Positions 1-9,653 of a stretch of 64,000 nucleotides of DNA are shown piece by piece. Position numbers and translations under genes: made by a program. The DNA comes from Cinclus cinclus (Eukaryota > Chordata > Aves > Passeriformes > Cinclidae): contig NW_026912148.1 in assembly GCF_963662255.1 (NCBI RefSeq), positions 124,001 through 188,000 of the forward strand, written 5' to 3'. Under the pieces are notes generated by a model. The model searched no databases and was not told the origin of the DNA. It saw only the letters and a list, made by a program, of their open reading frames with translations. Each line of letters starts with the position of its first letter. Within the stretch, counting starts at the first letter, position 1.

Positions 1-175
1 TGCAGAGAGGCGGCAAAGCTGAATGCCGTGCCAGAGCTTCACTTCTCGCTGGAGCACAGGAAGGCAAGAATGAAGAGGCAGAACACAGTCTTGGTTTCAG
101 CAGCCTCCGGGACCGCAAAAGTTCAGCAATAGCTCTGTCAAAGCAGAACTCGGCTGAGAATGCTCTCGCAGCTTG

Positions 176-268
176 AGAAAGTTAGGCGCAGCTGTTGACC
201 AGCTCTGCCCGTGGCCACAGGCTGCTTCTTCGACCTTCACTGTGGCAGAGCTTTTGCGGAGCAGAGAC
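176..268. other. Variable segment of the unit (8 of 22 variant sites in 93 bp)
   Basis: Sites p176, p195, p198, p207, p211, p232, p261 and p268 fall here, against about 1.5 expected if sites were spread evenly. The neighbouring stretches p269-427, p429-582 and p603-731 show none. Coordinates are given for U1 and the pattern is summed over all units. The segment distinguishes classes b, d and y. Confidence 0.7.
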
Positions 269-315
269 GGCATTCTTCAAGGGCGTGTTCTCCAAGGTGC
301 TGTGAAACAGAGCCT

Positions 316-345
316 AGCACGCTGTCTCGCTGATCCTGGCTTTCG
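316..345 (+). repeat. Internal sub-repeat, partner of p780-801
   Basis: AGCACGCTG (316-324) and TCCTGGCTTTCG (334-345) occur again at 780-788 and 790-801, separated by 9 bases here and by 1 base there. This is the best internal similarity I found. The flanks do not match, so it may be a remnant of an old internal duplication or chance. The unit shows no obvious short-monomer ladder by eye. Confidence 0.4.
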
Positions 346-381
346 GCAAGCAGGCGTGCCAGACCGCCGACATTCTGCACT

Positions 382-400
382 CTGGCAGCCTAGTTGCCAG
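382..400. other. 6-bp inverted repeat, 7-nt spacer
   Basis: CTGGCA (382-387) and TGCCAG (395-400) are exact inverted repeats. They lie next to the 8-bp palindrome GCAGCTGC at 407-414, in the variant-free stretch p269-427. Confidence 0.55.
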
Positions 401-602
401 CTTTCGGCAGCTGCTGTCCTAGCAAGGCAGCTCAGGGAGTCAAAGCCAGTGCCGGGCGGCACCTTTCTGCTTTGCCCGCCTAAGCGGCGTCACGCTCCCT
501 CGGATACTGTGTCCTTTCCCTCTGCACTGCGTCTGCCGAGGTGCTCTCTGCCTCTCGGAGCAGAAGGGCAAAGGACAATGTTATCCACAGCAGGGTAGAA
601 AT

Positions 603-630
603 GGCATTGCTAGCAGGAAAGCTAGATGCC
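603..630. other. Bulged hairpin, repeated in every unit at p603-630
   Basis: GGCAT (603-607) pairs with ATGCC (626-630), and CTAGC (610-614) pairs with GCTAG (621-625). The two unpaired bases TG at 608-609 form a 5'-side bulge, and AGGAAA is the 6-nt loop. The ten base pairs carry no variable site in any unit. p602, just outside, is variable. Whether the strand ever folds this way is inference. Confidence 0.7.
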
Positions 631-681
631 TTGGAACTGTCCCCTTAGCCCTTGCCACTCACTTCAGGCTCGTACGCTGAG

Positions 682-701
682 CAGAACAGCCTGCTGTTCT
701 G
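682..701. other. Perfect 8-bp dyad with 4-nt spacer
   Basis: CAGAACAG (682-689) and CTGTTCTG (694-701) are exact inverted repeats around CCTG. A second, overlapping option pairs CTTCAG (662-667) with CTGAAG (699-704). The arms resemble a nuclear-receptor-type half-site palindrome (AGAACA...TGTTCT), but the 6-nt spacing between those half-sites differs from the 3-nt spacing of the glucocorticoid-receptor class, so I do not call it one. Confidence 0.7.
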
Positions 702-773
702 AAGCTTCGCTGGCTGCCGTTCGTGCCCAGACGCCATTTCCTTCCCAAGGAGGCGAAGCGCCGTCTACTTCTC

Positions 774-789
774 GCAGCGAGCACGCTGC
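774..789. other. 6-bp inverted repeat, 4-nt spacer
   Basis: GCAGCG (774-779) and CGCTGC (784-789) flank AGCA. An alternative pairing in the same place is GAGCA (779-783) with TGCTC (787-791). GCTCG/CGAGC follows at 817-829, making p770-830 dyad-rich and CpG-dense. Confidence 0.55.
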
Positions 790-1010
790 TCCTGGCTTTC
801 GCTTCTGCCGCAACGAGCTCGCTACGAGCACTTTTCTTCTCAACCCTCTAGACCATTGCGTTCTGCTTTTCTTGTCTCGTGAATGGAGACGGAAAGCTTC
901 TCGGCTACAATCTCGCCTAGAACAACTGCGGCTACACATTAAGCTCGCCCGGAACGCCCTGCTGAAACTTGCCTTCTGGCACCCCATTCGCGGGGCAGCC
1001 GTCTTTCTTC

Positions 1011-1029
1011 GGCCACCTGCCAAGTGGCC
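1011..1029. other. 6-bp inverted repeat, 7-nt spacer
   Basis: GGCCAC (1011-1016) and GTGGCC (1024-1029) are exact inverted repeats. The same hexamer pair, without spacer, forms the palindrome at p211-218. Confidence 0.55.
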
Positions 1030-1167
1030 CCATATCGCCGCGCTCGTTGCACTCCGCTTGTCAGATTGGCTTCCCGTGGCGCTGATTTCAGCCTGGCCAA
1101 ATACTAGCGCTGCGGAGAGCTGTCTCGCAGACAATCATGTTCCAGCATAGAAATTTGTCCTGCAATG

Positions 1168-1184
1168 TTCCCCCCTCTTTTCCC
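1168..1184. other. 17-nt polypyrimidine tract
   Basis: An unbroken run of C and T, including a run of six C, is followed by GCATGG. In the three y units (U21, U31, U36) G at p1185 becomes C and the run extends to 19 nt. It has no mirror symmetry strong enough to predict a stable triplex. Confidence 0.6.
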
Positions 1185-1322
1185 GCATGGTGTTGCTCTG
1201 ATGAATGCCTTGAGCATGGAACGACTTAAGCCAGCAAGTATTCCTCGCCGGCCACCGCTCGCTGTGCAAGAGGTATGCCGTGGAGCCTTTGAACGCTGCC
1301 AAGCAAAAAGCAGAGCAGTGAC

Positions 1323-1330
1323 CATAAAAG
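1323..1330 (+). promoter_or_regulatory. TATA-like motif CATAAAAG (weak candidate)
   Basis: CATAAAAG is a functional TATA-box variant in some vertebrate genes. It lies about 30 bp upstream of the bulged hairpin at p1351-1374, where a transcription start would be expected. It is unchanged in all units. One such motif per 1,379 bp is close to chance, and no initiator or downstream element is convincing, so this is only a place to look for satellite transcripts. Confidence 0.2.
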
Positions 1331-1350
1331 CGAGGAGAGAGCATGCACGA

Positions 1351-1374
1351 AGCACACTAGTTCTGTCTAGTGCT
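1351..1374. other. Bulged hairpin, repeated in every unit at p1351-1374
   Basis: CACTAG (1355-1360) pairs with CTAGTG (1367-1372) around the 6-nt loop TTCTGT. AG (1351-1352) pairs with CT (1373-1374) across a 2-nt 5'-side bulge, CA. The layout is the same as the hairpin at p603-630: a CTAG-containing inner stem, a 2-nt 5' bulge and a 6-nt loop. No variable site falls inside it. Confidence 0.7.
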
Positions 1375-1379
1375 TTCCG

Positions 1380-2758
1380 TGCAGAGAGGCGGCAAAGCTG
1401 AATGCCGTGCCAGAGCTTCACTTCTCGCTGGAGCACAGGAAGGCAAGAATGAAGAGGCAGAACACAGCCTTGGTTTCAGCAGCCTCCGGGACCGCAAAAG
1501 TTCAGCAATAGCTCTGTCAAAGCAGAACTCGGCTGAGAATGCTCTCGCAGCTTGGGAAAGTTAGGCGCAGCTGCTGACCAGCTCTGCCCGTGGCCACAGG
1601 CTGCTTCTTCCACCTTCACTGTGGCAGAGCTTTTGCGGAGCAGAGAGGGCATTCTTCAAGGGCGTGTTCTCCAAGGTGCTGTGAAACAGAGCCTAGCACG
1701 CTGTCTCGCTGATCCTGGCTTTCGGCAAGCAGGCGTGCCAGACCGCCGACATTCTGCACTCTGGCAGCCTAGTTGCCAGCTTTCGGCAGCTGCTGTCCTA
1801 GCAAGGAAGCTCAGGGAGTCAAAGCCAGTGCCGGGCGGCACCTTTCTGCTTTGCCCGCCTAAGCGGCGTCACGCTCCCTCGGATACTGTGTCCTTTCCCT
1901 CTGCACTGCGTCTGCCGAGGTGCTCTCTGCCTCTCGGAGCAGAAGGGCAAAGGACAATGTTATCCACAGCAGGGTAGAAATGGCATTGCTAGCAGGAAAG
2001 CTAGATGCCTTGGAACTGTCCCCTTAGCCCTTGCCACTCACTTCAGGCTCGTACGCTGAGCAGAACAGCCTGCTGTTCTGAAGCTTCGCTGGCTGCCGTT
2101 CGTGCCCAGACGCCATTTCCTTCCCAAGGAGGCGAAGCGCCGTCTACTTCTCGCAGCGAGCACGCTGCTCCTGGCTTTCGCTTCTGCCGCAACGAGCTCG
2201 CTACGAGCACTTTTCTTCTCAACCCTCTAGACCATTGCGTTCTGCTTTTCTTGTCTCGTGAATGGAGACGGAAAGCTTCTCGGCTACAATCTCGCCCAGA
2301 ACAACTGCGGCTACACATTAAGCTCGCCCGGAACGCCCTGCTGAAACTTGCCTTCTGGCACCCCATTCGCGGGGCAGCCGTCTTTCTTCGGCCACCTGCC
2401 AAGTGGCCCCATATCGCCGCGCTCGTTGCACTCCGCTTGTCAGATTGGCTTCCCGTGGCGCTGATTTCAGCCTGGCCAAATACTCGCGCTGCGGAGAGCT
2501 GTCTCGCAGACAATCATGTTCCAGCATAGAAATTTGTCCTGCAATGTTCCCCCCTCTTTTCCCGCATGGTGTTGCTCTGATGAATGCCTTGAGCATGGAA
2601 CGACTTAAGCCAGCAAGTATTCCTCGCCGGCCACCGCTCGCTGTGCAAGAGGTATGCCGTGGAGCCTTTGAACGCTGCCAAGCAAAAAGCAGAGCAGTGA
2701 CCATAAAAGCGAGGAGAGAGCATGCACGAAGCACACTAGTTCTGTCTAGTGCTTTCCG
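1380..2758. repeat. Unit U2, class b
   Basis: Departures: p195C p232C p268G p583A p602T p1106C. First of 12 units with C at p1106, which removes an in-frame stop on both strands. Confidence 0.97.
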
Positions 2759-4137
2759 TGCAGAGAGGCGGCAAAGCTGAATGCCGTGCCAGAGCTTCAC
2801 TTCTCGCTGGAGCACAGGAAGGCAAGAATGAAGAGGCAGAACACAGCCTTGGTTTCAGCAGCCTCCGGGACCGCAAAAGTTCAGCAATAGCTCTGTCAAA
2901 GCAGAACTCGGCTGAGAATGCTCTCGCAGCTTGGGAAAGTTAGGCGCAGCTGTTGACCAGCTCTGCCCGTGGCCACAGGCTGCTTCTTCGACCTTCACTG
3001 TGGCAGAGCTTTTGCGGAGCAGAGACGGCATTCTTCAAGGGCGTGTTCTCCAAGGTGCTGTGAAACAGAGCCTAGCACGCTGTCTCGCTGATCCTGGCTT
3101 TCGGCAAGCAGGCGTGCCAGACCGCCGACATTCTGCACTCTGGCAGCCTAGTTGCCAGCTTTCGGCAGCTGCTGTCCTAGCAAGGAAGCTCAGGGAGTCA
3201 AAGCCAGTGCCGGGCGGCACCTTTCTGCTTTGCCCGCCTAAGCGGCGTCACGCTCCCTCGGATACTGTGTCCTTTCCCTCTGCACTGCGTCTGCCGAGGT
3301 GCTCTCTGCCTCTCGGAGCAGAAGGGCAAAGGACAATGTTTTCCACAGCAGGGTAGAAACGGCATTGCTAGCAGGAAAGCTAGATGCCTTGGAACTGTCC
3401 CCTTAGCCCTTGCCACTCACTTCAGGCTCGTACGCTGAGCAGAACAGCCTGCTGTTCTGAAGCTTCGCTGGCTGCCGTTCGTGCCCAGACGCCATTTCCT
3501 TCCCAAGGAGGCGAAGCGCCGTCTACTTCTCGCAGCGAGCACGCTGCTCCTGGCTTTCGCTTCTGCCGCAACGAGCTCGCTACGAGCACTTTTCTTCTCA
3601 ACCCTCTAGACCATTGCGTTCTGCTTTTCTTGTCTCGTGAATGGAGACGGAAAGCTTCTCGGCTACAATCTCGCCCAGAACAACTGCGGCTACACATTAA
3701 GCTCGCCCGGGACGCCCTGCTGAAACTTGCCTTCTGGCACCCCATTCGCGGGGCAGCCGTCTTTCTTCGGCCACCTGCCAAGTGGCCCCATATCGCCGCG
3801 CTCGTTGCACTCCGCTTGTCAGATTGGCTTCCCGTGGCGCTGATTTCAGCCTGGCCAAATACTAGCGCTGCGGAGAGCTGTCTCGCAGACAATCATGTTC
3901 CAGCATAGAAATTTGTCCTGCAATGTTCCCCCCTCTTTTCCCGCATGGTGTTGCTCTGATGAATGCCTTGAGCATGGAACGACTTAAGCCAGCAAGTATT
4001 CCTCGCCGGCCACCGCTCGCTGTGCAAGAGGTATGCCGTGGAGCCTTTGAACGCTGCCAAGCAAAAAGCAGAGCAGTGACCATAAAAGCGAGGAGAGAGC
4101 ATGCACGAAGCACACTAGTTCTGTCTAGTGCTTTCCG
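2759..4137. repeat. Unit U3, class c
   Basis: Only departure: p953G. The same state recurs at U12, U18, U27, U28, U34 and U39. Confidence 0.97.
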
Positions 4138-5516
4138 TGCAGAGAGGCGGCAAAGCTGAATGCCGTGCCAGAGCTTCACTTCTCGCTGGAGCACAGGAAG
4201 GCAAGAATGAAGAGGCAGAACACAGCCTTGGTTTCAGCAGCCTCCGGGACCGCAAAAGTTCAGCAATAGCTCTGTCAAAGCAGAACTCGGCTGAGAATGC
4301 TCTCGCAGCTTGAGAAAGTTAGGCGCAGCTGTTGACCAGCTCTGCCCCTGGCCACAGGCTGCTTCTTCCACCTTCACTGTGGCAGAGCTTTTGCGGAGCA
4401 GAGAGGGCATTCTTCAAGGGCGTGTTCTCCAAGGTGCTGTGAAACAGAGCCTAGCACGCTGTCTCGCTGATCCTGGCTTTCGGCAAGCAGGCGTGCCAGA
4501 CCGCCGACATTCTGCACTCTGGCAGCCTAGTTGCCAGCTTTCGGCAGCTGCTGTCCTAGCAAGGAAGCTCAGGGAGTCAAAGCCAGTGCCGGGCGGCACC
4601 TTTCTGCTTTGCCCGCCTAAGCGGCGTCACGCTCCCTCGGATACTGTGTCCTTTCCCTCTGCACTGCGTCTGCCGAGGTGCTCTCTGCCTCTCGGAGCAG
4701 AAGGGCAAAGGACAATGTTTTCCACAGCAGGGTAGAAACGGCATTGCTAGCAGGAAAGCTAGATGCCTTGGAACTGTCCCCTTAGCCCTTGCCACTCACT
4801 TCAGGCTCGTACGCTGAGCAGAACAGCCTGCTGTTCTGAAGCTTCGCTGGCTGCCGTTCGTGCCCAGACGCCATTTCCTTCCCAAGGAGGCGAAGCGCCG
4901 TCTACTTCTCGCAGCGAGCACGCTGCTCCTGGCTTTCGCTTCTGCCGCAACGAGCTCGCTACGAGCACTTTTCTTCTCAACCCTCTAGACCATTGCGTTC
5001 TGCTTTTCTTGTCTCGTGAATGGAGACGGAAAGCTTCTCGGCTACAATCTCGCCCAGAACAACTGCGGCTACACATTAAGCTCGCCCGGAACGCCCTGCT
5101 GAAACTTGCCTTCTGGCACCCCATTCGCGGGGCAGCCGTCTTTCTTCGGCCACCTGCCAAGTGGCCCCATATCGCCGCGCTCGTTGCACTCCGCTTGTCA
5201 GATTGGCTTCCCGTGGCGCTGATTTCAGCCTGGCCAAATACTAGCGCTGCGGAGAGCTGTCTCGCAGACAATCATGTTCCAGCATAGAAATTTGTCCTGC
5301 AATGTTCCCCCCTCTTTTCCCGCATGGTGTTGCTCTGATGAATGCCTTGAGCATGGAACGACTTAAGCCAGCAAGTATTCCTCGCCGGCCACCGCTCGCT
5401 GTGCAAGAGGTATGCCGTGGAGCCTTTGAACGCTGCCAAGCAAAAAGCAGAGCAGTGACCATAAAAGCGAGGAGAGAGCATGCACGAAGCACACTAGTTC
5501 TGTCTAGTGCTTTCCG
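4138..5516. repeat. Unit U4, class d
   Basis: Departures: p176A p211C p232C p268G. The p211C change breaks the 8-bp palindrome GTGGCCAC at p211-218. Opens the first hexamer; identical to U13. Confidence 0.97.
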
Positions 5517-6895
5517 TGCAGAGAGGCGGCAAAGCTGAATGCCGTGCCAGAGCTTCACTTCTCGCTGGAGCACAGGAAGGCAAGAATGAAGAGGCAGAAC
5601 ACAGTCTTGGTTTCAGCAGCCTCCGGGACCGCAAAAGTTCAGCAATAGCTCTGTCAAAGCAGAACTCGGCTGAGAATGCTCTCGCAGCTTGAGAAAGTTA
5701 GGCGCAGCTGTTGACCAGCTCTGCCCGTGGCCACAGGCTGCTTCTTCGACCTTCACTGTGGCAGAGCTTTTGCGGAGCAGAGACGGCATTCTTCAAGGGC
5801 GTGTTCTCCAAGGTGCTGTGAAACAGAGCCTAGCACGCTGTCTCGCTGATCCTGGCTTTCGGCAAGCAGGCGTGCCAGACCGCCGACATTCTGCACTCTG
5901 GCAGCCTAGTTGCCAGCTTTCGGCAGCTGCTGTCCTAGCAAGGCAGCTCAGGGAGTCAAAGCCAGTGCCGGGCGGCACCTTTCTGCTTTGCCCGCCTAAG
6001 CGGCGTCACGCTCCCTCGGATACTGTGTCCTTTCCCTCTGCACTGCGTCTGCCGAGGTGCTCTCTGCCTCTCGGAGCAGAAGGGCAAAGGACAATGTTAT
6101 CCACAGCAGGGTAGAAATGGCATTGCTAGCAGGAAAGCTAGATGCCTTGGAACTGTCCCCTTAGCCCTTGCCACTCACTTCAGGCTCGTACGCTGAGCAG
6201 AACAGCCTGCTGTTCTGAAGCTTCGCTGGCTGCCGTTCGTGCCCAGACGCCATTTCCTTCCCAAGGAGGCGAAGCGCCGTCTACTTCTCGCAGCGAGCAC
6301 GCTGCTCCTGGCTTTCGCTTCTGCCGCAACGAGCTCGCTACGAGCACTTTTCTTCTCAACCCTCTAGACCATTGCGTTCTGCTTTTCTTGTCTCGTGAAT
6401 GGAGACGGAAAGCTTCTCGGCTACAATCTCGCCCAGAACAACTGCGGCTACACATTAAGCTCGCCCGGAACGCCCTGCTGAAACTTGCCTTCTGGCACCC
6501 CATTCGCGGGGCAGCCGTCTTTCTTCGGCCACCTGCCAAGTGGCCCCATATCGCCGCGCTCGTTGCACTCCGCTTGTCAGATTGGCTTCCCGTGGCGCTG
6601 ATTTCAGCCTGGCCAAATACTAGCGCTGCGGAGAGCTGTCTCGCAGACAATCATGTTCCAGCATAGAAATTTGTCCTGCAATGTTCCCCCCTCTTTTCCC
6701 GCATGGTGTTGCTCTGATGAATGCCTTGAGCATGGAACGACTTAAGCCAGCAAGTATTCCTCGCCGGCCACCGCTCGCTGTGCAAGAGGTATGCCGTGGA
6801 GCCTTTGAACGCTGCCAAGCAAAAAGCAGAGCAGTGACCATAAAAGCGAGGAGAGAGCATGCACGAAGCACACTAGTTCTGTCTAGTGCTTTCCG
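5517..6895. repeat. Unit U5, class a without p918T
   Basis: Departures: p89T p176A p428C p583A p602T. Its counterpart in the second 9-mer, U14, has p918T. Confidence 0.97.
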
Positions 6896-8274
6896 TGCAG
6901 AGAGGCGGCAAAGCTGAATGCCGTGCCAGAGCTTCACTTCTCGCTGGAGCACAGGAAGGCAAGAATGAAGAGGCAGAACACAGCCTTGGTTTCAGCAGCC
7001 TCCGGGACCGCAAAAGTTCAGCAATAGCTCTGTCAAAGCAGAACTCGGCTGAGAATGCTCTCGCAGCTTGGGAAAGTTAGGCGCAGCTGTTGACCAGCTC
7101 TGCCCGTGGCCACAGGCTGCTTCTTCGACCTTCACTGTGGCAGAGCTTTTGCGGAGCAGAGACGGCATTCTTCAAGGGCGTGTTCTCCAAGGTGCTGTGA
7201 AACAGAGCCTAGCACGCTGTCTCGCTGATCCTGGCTTTCGGCAAGCAGGCGTGCCAGACCGCCGACATTCTGCACTCTGGCAGCCTAGTTGCCAGCTTTC
7301 GGCAGCTGCTGTCCTAGCAAGGAAGCTCAGGGAGTCAAAGCCAGTGCCGGGCGGCACCTTTCTGCTTTGCCCGCCTAAGCGGCGTCACGCTCCCTCGGAT
7401 ACTGTGTCCTTTCCCTCTGCACTGCGTCTGCCGAGGTGCTCTCTGCCTCTCGGAGCAGAAGGGCAAAGGACAATGTTTTCCACAGCAGGGTAGAAACGGC
7501 ATTGCTAGCAGGAAAGCTAGATGCCTTGGAACTGTCCCCTTAGCCCTTGCCACTCACTTCAGGCTCGTACGCTGAGCAGAACAGCCTGCTGTTCTGAAGC
7601 TTCGCTGGCTGCCGTTCGTGCCCAGACGCCATTTCCTTCCCAAGGAGGCGAAGCGCCGTCTACTTCTCGCAGCGAGCACGCTGCTCCTGGCTTTCGCTTC
7701 TGCCGCAACGAGCTCGCTACGAGCACTTTTCTTCTCAACCCTCTAGACCATTGCGTTCTGCTTTTCTTGTCTCGTGAATGGAGACGGAAAGCTTCTCGGC
7801 TACAATCTCGCCCAGAACAACTGCGGCTACACATTAAGCTCGCCCGGAACGCCCTGCTGAAACTTGCCTTCTGGCACCCCATTCGCGGGGCAGCCGTCTT
7901 TCTTCGGCCACCTGCCAAGTGGCCCCATATCGCCGCGCTCGTTGCACTCCGCTTGTCAGATTGGCTTCCCGTGGCGCTGATTTCAGCCTGGCCAAATACT
8001 AGCGCTGCGGAGAGCTGTCTCGCAGACAATCATGTTCCAGCATAGAAATTTGTCCTGCAATGTTCCCCCCTCTTTTCCCGCATGGTGTTGCTCTGATGAA
8101 TGCCTTGAGCATGGAACGACTTAAGCCAGCAAGTATTCCTCGCCGGCCACCGCTCGCTGTGCAAGAGGTATGCCGTGGAGCCTTTGAACGCTGCCAAGCA
8201 AAAAGCAGAGCAGTGACCATAAAAGCGAGGAGAGAGCATGCACGAAGCACACTAGTTCTGTCTAGTGCTTTCCG
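6896..8274. repeat. Unit U6, class c0 (matches majority at all sites)
   Basis: No departure from the majority base, so with U9 and U29 it can serve as the array consensus. Confidence 0.97.
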
Positions 8275-9653
8275 TGCAGAGAGGCGGCAAAGCTGAATGC
8301 CGTGCCAGAGCTTCACTTCTCGCTGGAGCACAGGAAGGCAAGAATGAAGAGGCAGAACACAGTCTTGGTTTCAGCAGCCTCCGGGACCGCAAAAGTTCAG
8401 CAATAGCTCTGTCAAAGCAGAACTCGGCTGAGAATGCTCTCGCAGCTTGAGAAAGTTAGGCGCAGCTGTTGACCAGCTCTGCCCGTGGCCACAGGCTGCT
8501 TCTTCGACCTTCACTGTGGCAGAGCTTTTGCGGAGCAGAGACGGCATTCTTCAAGGGCGTGTTCTCCAAGGTGCTGTGAAACAGAGCCTAGCACGCTGTC
8601 TCGCTGATCCTGGCTTTCGGCAAGCAGGCGTGCCAGACCGCCGACATTCTGCACTCTGGCAGCCTAGTTGCCAGCTTTCGGCAGCTGCTGTCCTAGCAAG
8701 GCAGCTCAGGGAGTCAAAGCCAGTGCCGGGCGGCACCTTTCTGCTTTGCCCGCCTAAGCGGCGTCACGCTCCCTCGGATACTGTGTCCTTTCCCTCTGCA
8801 CTGCGTCTGCCGAGGTGCTCTCTGCCTCTCGGAGCAGAAGGGCAAAGGACAATGTTATCCACAGCAGGGTAGAAATGGCATTGCTAGCAGGAAAGCTAGA
8901 TGCCTTGGAACTGTCCCCTTAGCCCTTGCCACTCACTTCAGGCTCGTACGCTGAGCAGAACAGCCTGCTGTTCTGAAGCTTCGCTGGCTGCCGTTCGTGC
9001 CCAGACGCCATTTCCTTCCCAAGGAGGCGAAGCGCCGTCTACTTCTCGCAGCGAGCACGCTGCTCCTGGCTTTCGCTTCTGCCGCAACGAGCTCGCTACG
9101 AGCACTTTTCTTCTCAACCCTCTAGACCATTGCGTTCTGCTTTTCTTGTCTCGTGAATGGAGACGGAAAGCTTCTCGGCTACAATCTCGCCTAGAACAAC
9201 TGCGGCTACACATTAAGCTCGCCCGGAACGCCCTGCTGAAACTTGCCTTCTGGCACCCCATTCGCGGGGCAGCCGTCTTTCTTCGGCCACCTGCCAAGTG
9301 GCCCCATATCGCCGCGCTCGTTGCACTCCGCTTGTCAGATTGGCTTCCCGTGGCGCTGATTTCAGCCTGGCCAAATACTAGCGCTGCGGAGAGCTGTCTC
9401 GCAGACAATCATGTTCCAGCATAGAAATTTGTCCTGCAATGTTCCCCCCTCTTTTCCCGCATGGTGTTGCTCTGATGAATGCCTTGAGCATGGAACGACT
9501 TAAGCCAGCAAGTATTCCTCGCCGGCCACCGCTCGCTGTGCAAGAGGTATGCCGTGGAGCCTTTGAACGCTGCCAAGCAAAAAGCAGAGCAGTGACCATA
9601 AAAGCGAGGAGAGAGCATGCACGAAGCACACTAGTTCTGTCTAGTGCTTTCCG
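8275..9653. repeat. Unit U7, class a
   Basis: Same six departures as U1. Confidence 0.97.

Larger units (their letters stand above)
1..1379. repeat. Unit U1, class a (reference coordinates p1-p1379)
   Basis: Departures: p89T p176A p428C p583A p602T p918T. Identical at scored sites to U7, U10 and U14. One site each for BsiWI (CGTACG, p671), NheI (GCTAGC, p609), XbaI (TCTAGA, p847), SphI (GCATGC, p1341) and SpeI (ACTAGT, p1356) lies in the unit. Confidence 0.97.

Noticed and set aside
173..598. 141-codon frame on the + strand
   Set aside because: It starts at TTG, the composition is arginine- and serine-rich as expected from GC-rich random sequence, and eight of ten variants alter the protein. 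No recognisable family.
682..701. Steroid-receptor response element
   Set aside because: The half-sites AGAACA and TGTTCT are there, but separated by 6 nt rather than 3. One chance dyad per unit is not convincing.
694..728. CENP-B box near CTTCGCTGG...CCGTTCG
   Set aside because: TTCG is present, but the required A and CGGG positions (NTTCGNNNNANNCGGGN) are not. All other TTCG/CGAA occurrences in the unit that I checked also fail.
881..891. Toxoplasma-type promoter motif (WGAGACG) at GGAGACG
   Set aside because: The first base does not fit, and a single near match cannot identify the organism.
664..1134. 156-codon frame on the - strand
   Set aside because: Shadow of the opposite frame. Its variants (V/I, G/D, L/F, R/G, F/S, A/T, L/R) are also all replacements.
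626..1150. 174-codon ATG-initiated open frame, intact in every complete unit, as a 46-copy gene family
   Set aside because: All seven variable sites inside it change the amino acid (T/M, P/S, R/K, L/P, N/D, A/V, S/R) and none is silent, so there is no sign of purifying selection. No domain, signal peptide or polyadenylation signal is visible, and an antisense frame of 156 codons covers the same DNA. Uniform openness follows from homogenisation.
1104..1436. 110-codon (165 in p1106C units) frame on the - strand spanning the unit junction
   Set aside because: Its length depends on one polymorphic base and it has no recognisable domain. A single hydrophobic stretch (LLAFMVTALLFAW) looks membrane-like but is not enough for a call.
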